From contig NC_133215.1 of NCBI RefSeq assembly GCF_040436345.1, forward strand, positions 21,521,306 through 21,585,305: DNA of 64,000 nt. The letters run 5' to 3'. Shown here one piece after another: positions 25,391 through 38,599 of the stretch. The notes beneath the pieces were generated by a model that made no database searches, was not told the origin of the DNA, and saw only the letters and a program-made list of their open reading frames with translations. The position numbers and the translations under genes were made by a program. Every line of letters starts with the position of its first letter. Positions within the stretch are counted from its first letter, which is position 1. The stretch comes from Pagrus major. Its lineage: Eukaryota; Chordata; Actinopteri; Spariformes; Sparidae.

Positions 25391-28300
25391 AGGACGACGT
25401 GGTGTCCATGGCGGACTCCACCATCACCGCGGATGACATTGAAGGGGAGCTTTTCAAGATCGAGAGGATCAGGGATGTCCTGGTCAGGAGGGAGTCAGAG
25501 CTCAGATACATGTGAGTAAACATGCTAACATTAGTATGGACAAGTTGGATTTTGGCTTATTAACTGGAACAGTTCACCCAAAAATGAAAATTCTGTCTGT
25601 ATCTACTCACCCCAGTGCTGATGGAAACTCTGGGGAGGTTTCATAGTCCACAAAAGAATTTCTGGATAACTAGTGTAGCAGCGTTCTCCCAAGTAACTGA
25701 AGCAAAAAATGCTAAAACATAAAATGGCTTCATACAGCTGGTCTGTCATAATCCAAGTCTCCTGAATCCCCAAGATCCTGTATTGATTTGATAAGATGGT
25801 ATTTAAATGCTTTTTTAAGATGAAATCTTAAAAAAAAAAAAAAAACAACTTTAGCCTGCCCCCCTTTCAAAGTGGGTGCACATGTTTGACAGTGTGCGTC
25901 TTATATACTGTGTATATATCTGAATAAAAGAATGATTCAAATAATTACTCAGTCAAGAAAGTGCACTGATCAAGCCATACCAGACACAGCTGCACAGCTT
26001 GGCTTCAGAAACACACCACTGCCCTCTATTCTCTCCCCTCATTTCTCTCCATCAAGCCCCAAGCTGGACCCCATTAAAATTTCAATGGCTTTACCTTTGC
26101 TTCCTCTAAGCAGCCTAATGCATGGATATTTATTCATCTGCTCCTCTGAAAGATAGGCAGCAACGCTGCTCTGACAGCGGGGGGAATGTGAGGAGTGGCG
26201 TGTGAGGAGTAGCAAGCACGAAACAAACAGATAAAGTGGGAGAATGAGAGACTGGAGGAGGTGGATGAGGGGGAGGAGGAGGAGGAGGAGGGGAGAGGAC
26301 CAAGATGGAGAGTCTTGATTTGAAGCACATTTTCTCCAAGCCATCCACAAACAAACAAAGCCGCAAGGTGTGTTTTCTTCCAGTAGGATAAGTAAAGCAT
26401 ATCATTTGTATTCCAGACCTCGTGGCCATTTCTCCACCTACACGTCTGTGGGGAGCATCTTTACATGACAGGTAGAGAGGTGCTGACATTGATTAATGTG
26501 TAGTTTTTAAATCTGACACTTTGAATAGCCTACCTGTATGTGTGTGTCTCTAAAAAAGACCTTGTTGCTGTGATACTGGGGTCACATGAGGACCTCTAAC
26601 TCCACAGAGTCTTCCACCCCACCTCCGTGTCAGTAATGATCCACTGATTTGACAGGCCAGTGAAAGCTATCAGACCCATCACAGGGATTTCTGCTCAGAA
26701 GAGATTGTGTTATGTCCTCTGTGAAACAGCCTAAAAGATCAAAATCGAACTTTCTTTGTTTGAATTTCATTTTCCCTAACAGTAGAGTCAAGATTGCACT
26801 GCTCGCTTCACCTTTTAAAGTAGAAAGTTGAGCTGATATGCAGCTTGTGCAGTGCTAATATGTGTTTCTTTTGTTTCATCATGCTGGTGCAGGATGGATG
26901 ACATTCAGCTGTGCAAGGAGATCACTCGACTAAAGAAGGACCTGCATAAATTAGTGTCCATACCAGGTAGGAGTCCTCTGGATGTTGATGGAGGGGAAAA
27001 AAAGGTAAAAAGTAAGTAGCTGTGTTTTAATGGACAATGTTTCCTCAATCTGATTGAAATCATTCTGATTAGAGAATGAGATGAGATGAGATGAGATGAG
27101 ATGAGATGAGATCCGATACAGATGTGTGTTTACATGCCCTGAGCATTTAATCAGTTGTAGCCTCAACTTTGGAGGCCAACTACATGAAATTTTAGTGCAG
27201 TAACTCTGCTAACAAACACTCTGTCACCCTGTCTGCTCAGGAAAACTAGCTACATTGCTGTATTTGCCTCTGCAAACACTGTACAAATCATAGTTTTCCC
27301 AGGATGGGGGGTTTCGTGTCCCCCTGTCACCCCTGGGATTTTTGCCTGTGCTCCAGACTTACATGAAATGCACAGAGCATGAGAGTGGTATCAGTCTTCT
27401 CATCTAACTATCAGCAATACAACCAATCATCACATTTACCAAACAAGCAGTAGATTCTCAGCTGTCTTGTGCTGCAGATAATGACAAGTCCAACGAGGAC
27501 CGGCAGAAGGAAGAAGAGCTACTGCAGCAAATCCACAAGCTGGTGGAGACCAGAGATTTCCTGGTGGACGATGTGGAGTTTGAACGACTCAGGTGTGTTT
27601 CTGCCTCATTACGGCTTGGTAGGAGTCCTTTGGTGTCTGTCACTATAGGCTGTGAATTAATAATTAAAAATGGGGGGGAAAAAATGAAATCCTACTGCAC
27701 ATATAAAAATCCAGCAGATAGAGACGCAGCACATATTCAGTATGGCATTCATGCAGTCTCCCCCAAAAAAGTCTCAAGGAATTTTTCATACAAGCGGAAA
27801 AACTGAAAGTTTGACATGTATTTTTCATGTAAGGAGCTCAGATCTTTGATGACGCATATTAATGAGCACGATTCATTACAATTCTAACAAGACTCACCGG
27901 GCTCCTGTTGGAATGTTGCATGTATCGCTGGGAAAGTTGTGTCTTGTTTCAGTATCATCCATATGAGTGCTTCCACAAAGCCGCCCCATTGCGCTCTATT
28001 AAAACACTGGAACATTTCCTGAGGCACTGCTCTGCGAGGGAGTGAACCTCAGAGAGCACAGCAGAGAGCCATTTCAATTAAAGATGTGTCAGCATGCGCC
28101 AGTGAGAGTACTGCAAAACAAGCTGCCAGTAGTTTAATAAAATAAATTGGTTGCATCTATTTTGTCATTTTTGTTTGTTGTTCATGCTGATCCTGATGAA
28201 GCGTAAACATCTTCGCAGGTTTTTAACTTGTGATCAAATGTGACTTGACAGCGGGTGACCAGATGTGGTCTAACAGTATAAAGCATCATTTTAGGTTTAA

Positions 28301-30853
28301 TCCTTCCACCACTCTGATTCTCAGAAAGTATCAAGAACTGTTAGTTTGTGTGATCAACACTTTGTGTTGGCAGCTGACAGCATGCTGTGAAAAGGCTGAA
28401 GGGGCTGCTGGGAAGGTGAGAGGCAGGAAGCAGGAGAACAACAGTGTGGTAATGGATCGCAGTGAGGAGAGGCTGTGACGGCGCTCAAGGCCATGTTGTC
28501 CACGCTGATAAATTTAGAAGTTTTATATTGTAGTGTGTCTCTGATTTTACTGTGACAGTCTTTTCACAAGAAAATTCTGTCTGTAGCTTTTGTGTTTTAG
28601 CTTTTATTTCCTAAGCAGTTCCTACAGTCAGTGTTACAAAGACATAGTAACAATTTTTTAAATTGCAAATACAAATGAAGCTTTTTGGTAGTAGAATATT
28701 AAAATCAATTGCTTTTACTGCTGCTGATAGGGCTGCATCATCTAAAAAAGTTGCACTGCTCAAAATCCCTGTAATAGTACACACACGTTTCCATTCAGTT
28801 AAGTTGGACGCAACCTTTATGATTTTTTTTCATGACAGTGTTGGTCAGTCTGTCTGCTTGACGATCCCGTTTAGCTGCAATAATAATGATTTAGGTGATA
28901 TGAACAAACTAAAACTTAATCTTATTAGAGACGGTGAGAAAGTTTTTCCTTGGTGACAAAATGAATCACAGTGTATGTTATTGTATCGTCAAGCACATTG
29001 AAAACTGTTTAAAATCACAATTATATCACATCAAGACCAAGGTATCATGATAGTATCGTAATGTGGGGCCTCAGGTTATTCCCACCCCCAAAGGCTCTGC
29101 AAACATCCAAATATGCAAAATATGTAGGGTGCGTTTATTCAATCTTCAAATCTCTTCATAGAAAGAGTAGCTGCCAGATTTATTGATTTTTCTGTAGAAC
29201 CTCTCAGAGTAAATCTAATCTTTTCTAATAGCAAGAAGTGTATTAGGTTTCTTATCCAGTAGGAAGGTGTCTCATCTCTCCAATTTATTCATACCTATAC
29301 CAACCCTTCCCATATTCCTGGGAGACTCCTGTTTTTCTTTGGCCTCTCCTGGTTTCCTCTCACGGTCACATTTCTCTTGTGTTTCTCCAGATTTATGACA
29401 AATTATATTACCTTTTCCCCCTTTTAGTTATCACTACCTGTATCTGGCACTGTATTGCATGTAGTCTGCTGTGCTGTTGCGCCTTGTCCTTCTCAGTAAC
29501 TGTGTCTCTCACTTACCGAGGAGGACAAGGCAACAAGACAAGGCAACTAGGATAAGAGAGAGGAAAAGAGAAGAGAAAGAAATGTTCAAGCAAATTTGTG
29601 CTTGTGAAATAGATGGCAAGTCCTGGCAGTGTAAAGTAGAGACCATACTTGACTTTTATGTCTGTATAACAAGGAATTATTCTCAGGATATCTACTCTTT
29701 GTGATCTGAAGGCAATGGAAGACTTAAGTAGTCCAGATGTATTCATGTATTTCTATTGACTATATTTCAATTTGTCTCTTTTTCTACAGGGAGAAAGAAG
29801 AGGATAAAGAAATGGCCGATTTTCTGAAGTCCAAATTCCCGAGACGTATGAAGAAGACAGGTATTTAAGCTTAATGCTGTAACATTGTGCTCCATCAAAG
29901 TGTCAACATGTAACACCAAATTAGCAGCGAGATTTCCAGACATTTTTTTGACTGGCATGGCCATATAGAGCACTAATTTATGCAGGGGGGGCATTAAGAC
30001 ACGTGTTAATTTACCATTTTTGTCTAAACGGCTCATTCCTACTGTCATGACCAACACTACAGTATCTTACAGTTTTTTAAATACCTTTTTTATTTGAATT
30101 TAACAGATAAATAGACCTACCAATCTCAACACAACAGAGCGACGCCCTAATACAAAGCTACACAAAAGAAAACATTCAAAAATATAGTCACAGTATAATG
30201 TACCAAAAATAATTAAGCCTGTGTGGACAAAATATAGACAAAATTGTGCAAAATTTCAAATCTACTTTACAGATCTCTCTCTCTCAAATCATGATTTGAT
30301 TTCACATGATGAATTTGTTGATTACAACCATCCTGGACATTTAAAAAGTTGAATTCGCAAGCAGTTGGTTGAACCTCTGACCAGCCAATCACAGTTTAGG
30401 ATTATGAGGTGGCACATGGATTGGCCAGATGAGATTTCAGGGGTGGCCCAAGCCGGTCCTCATTACGCCCCTGAGTTTTAGGAACAATGGGAAATAAGCA
30501 GCAGAAAATATCTTCCTGGTTCCAAATGTTTTTCTGTGCAATGTTTTTTCCTCTTGAGGCCTTTGAAGGATGACTCTTTACACATCCACTGCCTGATTCA
30601 CCATAAAACAGAAGAGTACTGAGGCTTTTAGACCTGTCGTCATTGTCTGAATTTAACATGTAATAGATGAAGTTTACACAATACAACCACAACAGGTTTT
30701 GGAGGTGTGTGATTCACAGTGTGATTTTTTTTCTGGGTTCCAGGTGTCCCGAGACGGGTGCCATCCAGGGCTCAGCAGACCTCTTCTCCCCTCACCAAGA
30801 CAGGCCTCACCCTGCTGAAGGAGTGCTGTGGCTTCACCTGCTCCATCATGTAG
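17810..30853 (+). CDS. bmerb1: bMERB domain-containing protein 1-like (C16orf45 homologue)
   Basis: Six coding exons: 17810-17891, 25391-25511, 26893-26966, 27478-27592, 29790-29860 and 30744-30853. All junctions are GT-AG and in phase, giving 190 aa (recalled human BMERB1 about 204). The start is supported by similarity of its first residues to the mammalian N-terminus (MERKQ...YG.LERTEW against MELKQ...YGAVEETAW). Residues from about 35 to 150 form the mostly helical bMERB (bivalent Mical/EHBP Rab-binding) domain, with RDVLVRRESELRYMMDDIQL, the HKLVETRDFLVDDVE block and EEDKEMADFL. The tail KTGLTLLKECCGFTCSIM ends in a CaaX-like CSIM. The mammalian protein has been linked to microtubule and neuronal-migration control; bMERB domains in general bind Rab GTPases. 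Intron 1 is about 7.5 kb, and exon 2 is preceded directly by a (TC)n tract. Confidence 0.92.
18560..18765. mobile_element. hAT-MITE-like fragment
   Basis: A block containing gatgtcctcatatgtcc, tttttgtccaactaacagtcc and a gcagattaattttcg end. It matches the inner and terminal parts of the same MITE family as 12179-12487, in the opposite arrangement. It is a degenerate copy in bmerb1 intron 1. Confidence 0.55.
21970..22350. repeat. CAAGTC-rich interspersed repeat
   Basis: Direct iterations of caagtc/caagtcaagt occur near both ends (about 21984-22008 and 22254-22340) of a purine-rich core. The core happens to be open in one frame (22016-22390), but that peptide has no recognisable domain and spans the repeat, so I read it as transposon-derived DNA. 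Confidence 0.45.
22862..22895. repeat. GAGTGT short tandem repeat
   Basis: About five direct units of gtgtga/gagtgt in bmerb1 intron 1. Confidence 0.8.
24660..24840. mobile_element. hAT-MITE-like fragment
   Basis: It contains attgagaaaaatgtccacca, gatcctcatatgttttctt and tctgaccaatggtccaaacc, corresponding to 18560-18765. A related shorter piece lies at about 23925-24010. It is degenerate and non-coding. Confidence 0.5.
25002..25048. repeat. (TG)n-(GA)n compound microsatellite
   Basis: TG from 25002 to 25016 runs into an uninterrupted GA tract to 25048. It lies 280 nt upstream of the complementary (TC)n tract in the same intron. Confidence 0.97.
25328..25388. repeat. (TC)n microsatellite acting as polypyrimidine tract
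   Basis: About 30 TC units end directly at the AG (25389-25390) of the 3' splice site of bmerb1-like exon 2. No other pyrimidine tract is present, so the microsatellite itself must serve as the U2AF-binding tract. Confidence 0.97.
25565..25850. repeat. Interspersed repeat (same family as 9521-10560)
   Basis: It starts at gttcacccaaaaatgaaaat and carries atctactcaccc, gatggaaactctggggagg and atggcttcatac blocks shared with the copy at 9521-10560. It ends near an A-run (about 25829-25845). A short inverse piece of the same start lies at about 37740-37780. It lies in bmerb1 intron 2. Confidence 0.6.
26262..26292. repeat. (GGA)n purine tract
   Basis: About ten GGA/GAG units in bmerb1 intron 2. 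The surrounding 26160-26310 is strongly purine-rich. Confidence 0.85.
27073..27112. repeat. (GAGAT)n pentanucleotide repeat
   Basis: Seven to eight direct gagat units in bmerb1 intron 3. Confidence 0.95.
28725..29100. mobile_element. hAT-like non-autonomous element remnant
   Basis: It begins with tagggctgcatcatct, a terminus typical of the fish TAGGGCTGCA hAT-type elements. It ends in a block with ggtatcatgatagtatcgta and ggggcctcaggttattcccac, also repeat-like. No transposase ORF is present. The boundaries are approximate; it lies in bmerb1 intron 4. Confidence 0.45.
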
Positions 30854-32039
30854 CCTGGAGTCATAATGGGAGCCCCCACTCCAGGGCTGACACGGGGGCC
30901 ACAAACACTAATGGGAGTCAATATTTCCAGTTTCAGCTTTTCAGTCCGAGAAAGACTTTGAAGCATCGATGGAGCGCTGCAGACAAAAGTTGAGAATTTC
31001 TCTGACGGGAGAGTAAAGGATGTTGCAAAGATCACGTGGTGTGTTCTCACACCCAAGTTTGTCTTGTGTTGGATCTGTTTTGTCTCATTCATATCAGATT
31101 TTTGTTTCCATCCCGTGTCTCTGCTCCCCACGCCTCTCATCCCACCCCTGTTTTCAGTTAAACTCTCTGTTATCATCACTGTTCAGCCAAATTCTTCTGA
31201 TTATAAGTATATAAAAAGAAGCCACTCAACATGATGTATTAATTTCTCTTTTTCAGGCAGACAGGGCAGCGTTTGGAGGGCAGAAAAAGCATAGCACAAG
31301 TCAGGCATGTATGGTATACACACTAATTGGATTGACTCGCCTACCAGTTTTATATTTAAAGACCTAACTGAGCTGTGATAAGTGTCATCTTGCTCATTAA
31401 AAAAGTAGCTGCTGTTGCAGAAGTCAGCAGGCCAGTCTAGACACACTGCCGGAACTATATAATCAGCATTAAGGAGATAACACTAATGAAAGTGACATTA
31501 ATCGGGAGCTCTATTTGGAAGAAGGTGCCTGTGATTTGACTCCGTATCCAAATTGCTATGACCTATTGAAAAGTGGTGGTTTGTGAAGAAATAACTAATG
31601 TCTCATCACACTCCATTTTCTTCTAGTAACAGTAAACTTGACTAATGAATTACATGTTTTCCAAGTTGCGCACTGTTGAGATGCAGTGTGTCCTCTTTTG
31701 TTTTGTTTGCAAAGAAACATTGAAGAACATCACGCAATACAATTTAGGAGAGGTTGCTAATCCTCAGTAGTCACTATTGTTTACTTTTTGACAGATTGTG
31801 CGGTCACCCTGCTTCAGTTTGTTATTACATATTTATAATGAGAAGAGATAGTTGAGTATGGAGAGGGCTAACAAGCTGACAGCAGAGGGGAAATATAGTG
31901 ATTGCAGGGTTATCTGGGGACACATACAGTATTAAGGGTGTCCATTGTGTGGTATCAACATGAGTTATCAGTGCATATAGACAGTTTACACATGAATGAA
32001 ACACAAATGATATGGACTGCTGCAGACTGCTAGACTGAG

Positions 32040-32480
32040 GTTATTACAGTTAAAGCGACATTATGTAACTTTTGTACCTTAAAATATCAGCTTCAAAATC
32101 ATTTTGGTGGTACAGTGTATGTAACAGGGTGGATGGTGTCTCTGTCACAGCCAATTTTCTACATAATATTGCTTTAATATGTATGAAATCATAGGCTACT
32201 TTTATTTTATTTTAAAGTGAAGTTCATGAAATTACATATATTTTATATTATATACCAGGAATGCTGTCCTGCATTTTCACATCACTACTGAAACAAGTGT
32301 AAGTTTTACTCCATGGGCTGAGACTGATTTTAGCCACACCTCTAGATTTTTGATCAGGGTTTATGTCTATGTCCCTCCCTTTCATGGCTGCATGTAGAGA
32401 GGTCCCACTATTTTGAAGTAAATGTGTTCAAAAATATGAAAATCAGTGTGTAACTTTAAGGAATGTCACCACTCCAGTGC
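32040..32480. repeat. Probable interspersed repeat
   Basis: It starts with ttaaagcgacattatgtaac followed by a ttttgtacctt block, a form I associate with common teleost repeats. There is no ORF. Low certainty. Confidence 0.35.
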
Positions 32481-34059
32481 TAAAGATAGTCATCATATGC
32501 ATCACTAAGGCACACTTGACAGCGTTTTGAGTGGGTACTTTATGTTTCAAAGACTCTTCAGCCCACTTACACTATGAATGAATATGATATATTTGTTACC
32601 ACCTTATCTTATTTTAACTTGTGGCTTGAGTATGTACCTATAGAAGGTGTATCCATGTCCTTTACGTTAGGCACAGGGACAGCCAATCAAACTATAGAGC
32701 AGATCTCTGTGTTGCCAAGAAGAATAGTTGCCATAGCAACCTTATATACCCCATATCTTTACAATGAGTCGACGTGTAAGGTTGGATGGATCGGACAGAT
32801 GAGACAAAAACAAATACTGGAGCGCGATCATGGTTAACAAATAAAAGATAACACAAGACAGAATAATACTGCTGGTGTAATTGTGGTGATTTTCATGTTT
32901 TGGATTCACTCTGGGGATAACACAGCTTACAGTACTTAGGATTCAAAAAAACATAATTGAGCCTCTGAATCCCTTTCAGATGAACTAACAACTGCTTGGA
33001 GATTAAGTCAACACGAGGCTGCTGTACTTGGCTGGAAAGTATTGGAGATAACACAGCTTTTAATTTAAAGTCTCTTAAATCTTTTTAATCAATATAGATG
33101 ATTAGTTTCTCAGTGAATCTCCCGGTTTGTTTCCCATCCCTCTTTGACTCAGTTGTTACCGTTTTCTCATTTTCACCCCCCCAGCTAGTCCTTGGGATGG
33201 ATACAGCTGTCTCTTTTGTTCAATCGCTGTATCTTTTCATATTTAGTCTCAACGCTGTCATAGAGGCTTTGGGTCACATATCACCAAGCAACCATGTCTG
33301 GTGCTGTCATGTGAGGTCCACAGGGGAATTAGATGTGTGCCAGTAATACTGAAACACTATATGCAACAGCCATAGTAGGAAAAGGAAAAAGATACTGTAG
33401 CAGGAAAAGATTTTCTCTTGTTTAATGGGTGTGTGTAAGTATTGTGTAAAAAGAGGTGCCACTCTGACGAGGAAATGTGTTTGACAAAAGACAGTAATAG
33501 CTAGATGAACAAATACAAGTAAAGTGCAGTAGGGTAGTATTTTTGTAGGCTAACCTGGAAATTAGCATCGCCCTGGTTCCCTCGACAAAAAGGCTATGTG
33601 ATTTTTCAACTGGATTTTAGATTATTGCCAAAAATGATTTTGTTCACAAAGATAATCTTCGCAGCCGAGCTCCGCTTTTATTAATTTTGAAGCGTAATTG
33701 CAGTCGGCTAGAATAAAAAGCTAAAGTTACGCTTTAAACGAACTGCATGGCGGTCACATGATTTTAGTGTCAACACCACTCAGCTTCCTACATTAAACTA
33801 TATACACTACTATAAATTGATCAATCTTTAAGTTGGAAAGTTAGAGTTTGAACAGTTTGTAACAACAGTCCACAAGATGAGTGTCCGTGTTTGGCATAAT
33901 GACATTTAATGACCTTGATAACCCCTGTGGTCTCATTTAGCCACTTGTTAGCAATCACGCTCTTAAAGACACGTAAAGACTTTATAATTAACATGCAAGT
34001 TATTCACTGACATATTTTATTTAGTTGAACAAAACGTGAAAATCTCTTAAACTTGATTT

Positions 34060-34410
34060 ATGCTTTTGTGTTGAATCTACGCCGTAGCCTGACATGCACC
34101 TCCCCAGAAATGTAACTACGTCGCAGTGACACCGACCGGCAGTCGGGGATTGTGACTCCGGCTGCTGCTCTTCTTGAAGTATACTTCTCCTCTAGAGCCA
34201 TTCTTCACTGCCGGAGTGTCTCTGGGATAAAGAGAGCAGACAGGCTGGATGTCTGTAGGGCAGGCTGCCCCTCAACACGCAGCCCGGTGGCAAACACTGC
34301 CTTGCTGAAACCAAGTCGTTCAAGCTTGGTGAGAATGGAGAGGCGGCCCTCCCTGCAGACACTCTGTCTGTCCGCTCTCTCTAGCCCAGAGATCCAGCTG
34401 TGAGCCGAAG
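34060..34410. repeat. Probable interspersed repeat, CpG-bearing
   Basis: It contains gaatctacgccgtagcctga, cacctccccagaaatgtaac and tacgtcgcagtg, which resemble a widespread teleost DNA-transposon-derived repeat. Its CpGs stand out from the flanking A+T-rich DNA. Confidence 0.4.
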
Positions 34411-37049
34411 GGGTCTGTGTGTTTAAAGGGGAAAGTACAGCTCACGAGCGCACAAATGCTCACTACAGTGTAGGTCACTTGCGTAGGTTATGGTGTCGGC
34501 TCTGTTTGGAGCATATATGCAACCATAAATCAGCCTTTAAGCTTGTGTTAACCACATACCTTATTTAAGCCATTTAACTGAAAACCCATTAAAAAAACCT
34601 ACTGACTTCAAGACGAGGGAACTGGAAGTGCAAAAATGCTAACTTATATTAGGAATTAGGACTTTTTCCTGCGACACCCTATAGCTACCCCGAAAAAAAC
34701 AAAAATTTTACCATCCAAGCCAAAATAATCAGTTCACAGTGAATACATTTGACAAAGACCTCTATTTAATCAGTTATTATTTTTTGAGTGGGGACTTGTT
34801 TGGCATGTTCACATTTACACATAAAACCAGCTGTACACACCAGCTGGAGGTTGTGTTACAGCCCCTCACTGTGAGTCAAGAGGGGATTCAAGAATTTTCT
34901 GAGGAAGACATGGAAGAGACCCTGCAGCCTTTTAGGAGAGTCACCGTGTCGCAGAAGAGGGAGAGAGGATAATATAAGAAGAAAGGTTAGAGTGGCCAAA
35001 AGCAGGGAGATGGTAGGTGGGGGTCTGATCTTTAAGTGTGAGTCATCCTTAGTGAAAACACTGATTTCCCACAAGGCCAGCTCTCAGTGAACGCTACGCG
35101 TGGAAAGGGCAGGACTGTCATTCAAACACCATAATCCTGTACACCTTGTGCATAGCTCACTGTCTGTAAGTATATGTGTGTTTAAACATGGGTGTAAGGA
35201 AATGTGTGTGTGAGTGTATACGTGCAGTTTGTGTACCTGAGCTAGGAGCACGAGCGTGATAACGAAACATACAGTAGCTGTCACTGCTTTGTTCCTATGG
35301 TTACTGTGACCTGATGGTACACTCTCACTTGTATCATTCAGTCGTGCTATGTTTAAACCCCGCTGGATTCTAGTGCAAAGCTGCATGTGTTGTAAAACTG
35401 TCAGGGGATGAATAAGAGATGTGACTGTTTTTTATAATGTTCAGGGTACAGGGTTCCTAAATGTTCTCAGTTTAAGGCTGCAAATGTAATAAATCCAATC
35501 TTATGTCTCAAGAGTCGGTCTTATTATTACATCATTTTTCTTGTAATCTGAATATGCTGTGAAAGAGAGTTGCACACTTACACTAAAGATGACGAACGTG
35601 TTTTGAATTTTCTAAGTGGGAGTTAGATAGGAGATCAGTATCATTCTCACAGCTTTGCTTTATATGAAGTTAGACCCAGGGAGCGATTAGCTTAGCTTAG
35701 TTTAGCTCCAACACTGCACTCAACTCTCCATAGTTCAAAACAACAAATAAAAGTTTTGTTTACTTATTTATAGGGATAACACACATTAATCAATATTAAT
35801 GTAAATATGCCAACTGTAGTCCTTTAGTGAGATGTTTTGAAACCTTTCAAGTGATAAAATATACAGAACGAAGACAGCATTTAATTCATGATACATTGCC
35901 CATGGTAAAGTTAGTATCATGATTTAGCAATTATTTGATAATCGATAGAGTGCTAGACAATCATCTCACCATACACCGCGATATTTGTCTGACTTAAGAA
36001 TACAAAATACCACTAAAAGGCCAAAGTGGAGGAATTGTGTGTTCAATCACTGCATTGTCATGTCGGTTTCACAGAATTCGACATGAACTGAGATGAAACA
36101 ATGTATTAAACAGTGTATACAGTGTTGGCTTAGTGCCTCTTTATCACACACACTGACTGCTACTTGTCCATGTTGTCAATCCACTGCTAAATAGCCATAA
36201 CAAAACACTGACAAAACACTAAACTCCAAAAAAGCAGAACAGATCTTAAGTACAAATGTTTAAAGGAAGGACACAACTATTGTTCACTAAGTTCTTTTCA
36301 ATCTGTGTAAACTAAGTTTATAGAAGTTCACACCATGATGAGTTATGACATAGTGACTCTGGTAAGTCAACATTTTCAGGGAAATCTGTTTAGAGTACCT
36401 GAACGTTTTAATAAAAATATCAATATCTGGTGCCGCTGTATCGATAATCATATTGCAGGAGGAAGCAATACGATATATTGCAGTATTGATATTTTGTCCA
36501 CCCCTCACAAAGGCAGCAATGAAACTTCTCAAGAAGGAACACAAACCATGCAGACTAACAGTAAAAAGTAAAGAACTATTACAATGATACAGCTACAGCA
36601 AACAATTTTCGAGCACATATAGCCATGTATGCAATTTAAAGCATCAACACACTGCCAAGCAGTACACAGCAAAACAGTAGACATAAAATACAAGAATTAT
36701 GTTGATCTTGATAAACTATTAAAAGATGCATACAGATACTGGTTCATATTCTATACGTACCCAGCCATGTAAAGCTGGCTGCCTGGCAGGTGATGTTCAC
36801 ATGTCTGACTTCTCAAAAGCCAAAGGCCATGAGACTTAGTGTGAATGTGTGGCAGGTTCTTTCTAATTTTAGTTATAGGGTTTTCCATAATTGAGAAGCT
36901 CTGACTCAAAATCATGATTGGCTTAGGTGCTGCGAATTGGGATCTCACACATCAGGCAAGAATGTTTGGTGATGGTCTCACATTTTGAGAGCCTGCTTAG
37001 AGAGAGAATGGGCTTCAGTGTTGCAGGCCCATACAAGCACCTCTAAAGC

Positions 37050-37105
37050 TTCCTAATTAACACGTCAAGTTGCAGCTGGTTGCCTAGCAATCTCATGCTA
37101 ATTAT
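37050..37105. promoter_or_regulatory. Candidate enhancer: RFX X-box flanked by two TAATTA sites
   Basis: GTTGCCTAGCAA (37079-37090) fits the RFX X-box half-site pair. TAATTA homeodomain sites lie at 37054-37059 and 37099-37104, symmetrically about 20 and 9 nt away. The cluster lies in an intergenic stretch without recognisable repeats. Function is inference. Confidence 0.35.
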
Positions 37106-38599
37106 AAGACTTCTGGAGGTCCACACGCCCGCCTCATGGATGTATTAAGAGAGCTTGATTGTGTGCCACCTCTCAGTCTTGCTGCTTTTTTGTCCTAGTG
37201 GCCACTCATGGTATTACATTGGAATTGCAAAATCCCCAAAAGCATTTTCCCCAAAATATTCCTTCAAAAATGTGCTTTAATGACGATTTGTCGTGATTTT
37301 TCTTTAATGGCTTTTCCTTGACTTCCATTTAACTTCAGAGATATTGTAAAAAAGATGTTAATTGTATAATTTGACAAAGCAGCTGATGTGAGTTTCTGTC
37401 TGCACGGATAAGAAAAGAAACCAAATTTAATAGAAAAGCCTTTGTGTTTTCTTTTAGGAGCTGAATATGATTCTCAGTTTATCTTTGATGTTGAATTTGA
37501 ATGACAGTCTTCATGTGGTTAGAAAGGCTTCTCTTCTAACTGGATGTAATGGGAGGAAGCTGCATGTGGGAAAACATGATCACAACAACCACATATGTTA
37601 TTATACATTTGTCACCCACTCACAAGGCTAATGAGGTGATGTGTGGCAAGTCCATTGACCTCAACTGTTTATTGTTATTGTTAGTTTTTGTGGTGTAGCT
37701 CCAAAAAAATTTTTTTGGACTAAGAAACGATAAAAGATATTGACAGAATTTTCATTTCTGGGTGAACTCATCCTTTAATGAATGAGGGTGCAAAGGGTAT
37801 ATTTAACAAAATGACTCAAATAACTACAACTGAACACAGAGAATGTAACATGCTGCTAGGAGAGCAGATGCACTGAAGTGTGTCCAAAGGTAGAAACAGG
37901 CTTTTTCAACACTGCAAAAGGGTAGAGAGGAGGCAATTTGGGGGCTGACAGATTGTTGCTAAGAGTAAAATACTCGTCGATCCGCTCCAAAGCCCTTACT
38001 GGAAAACTTCTTTGATCCTACTAGGACCAGGACTGTGTGTCCTGGCTAATTAATAGTCCGGTGACATGAGAGCAGTGAGGATAGCAGCTGCTGGTGTGCA
38101 GGCAGCTGGAGCCTGCCAGCTTTCTCTTCTCTCATGTGCATAACCACAGAAATTATTTGTACTGTATGATAGCAGTAGGTGATGATTATAATCACACTCA
38201 ATAAAAGTGATTTGATTAAATGTTTTTGTCTTATTCCACACAGTTCTGTTTAAAATTGTTCCCCACTGTTTCTCGTTCGTGTCTCTCTTCAGTCCAGAGG
38301 TTTCTAAATAATAGCAACACTCAACATCACAGTCACCGGTAATGAGAGCGTGGGCAGTACTCGCGCATTTACTTGGAAGGTTGCCATGTTCTATTAACTC
38401 TCTCCCAAAGTCACCAATGCAGAAAACAAAACTGATTTCCTCTCTTTGAAAAAAAAAAAAAAAAAAGCAGCTCTGACTCATCCCCCAGTCAATCCTCCCT
38501 CCTCACTCTCTCTCTCCCTGCTTCCATTCCTGTCCTCTCCCTCCCTCCCTCCAAATGTGTCCTCAAAACACTCCCTGAGCATCTCTAACCAAATAATCA

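Noticed and set aside
25409-25411. ATG inside exon 2 (MADST...) as the bmerb1-like start
   Set aside because: An upstream exon at 17810-17891 joins in phase and resembles the mammalian N-terminus, so the longer form is preferred. The internal start remains a possible isoform.
27073-27112. Regular repeats considered as a CRISPR array
   Set aside because: Pentanucleotide tandem without spacers, in an animal intron.
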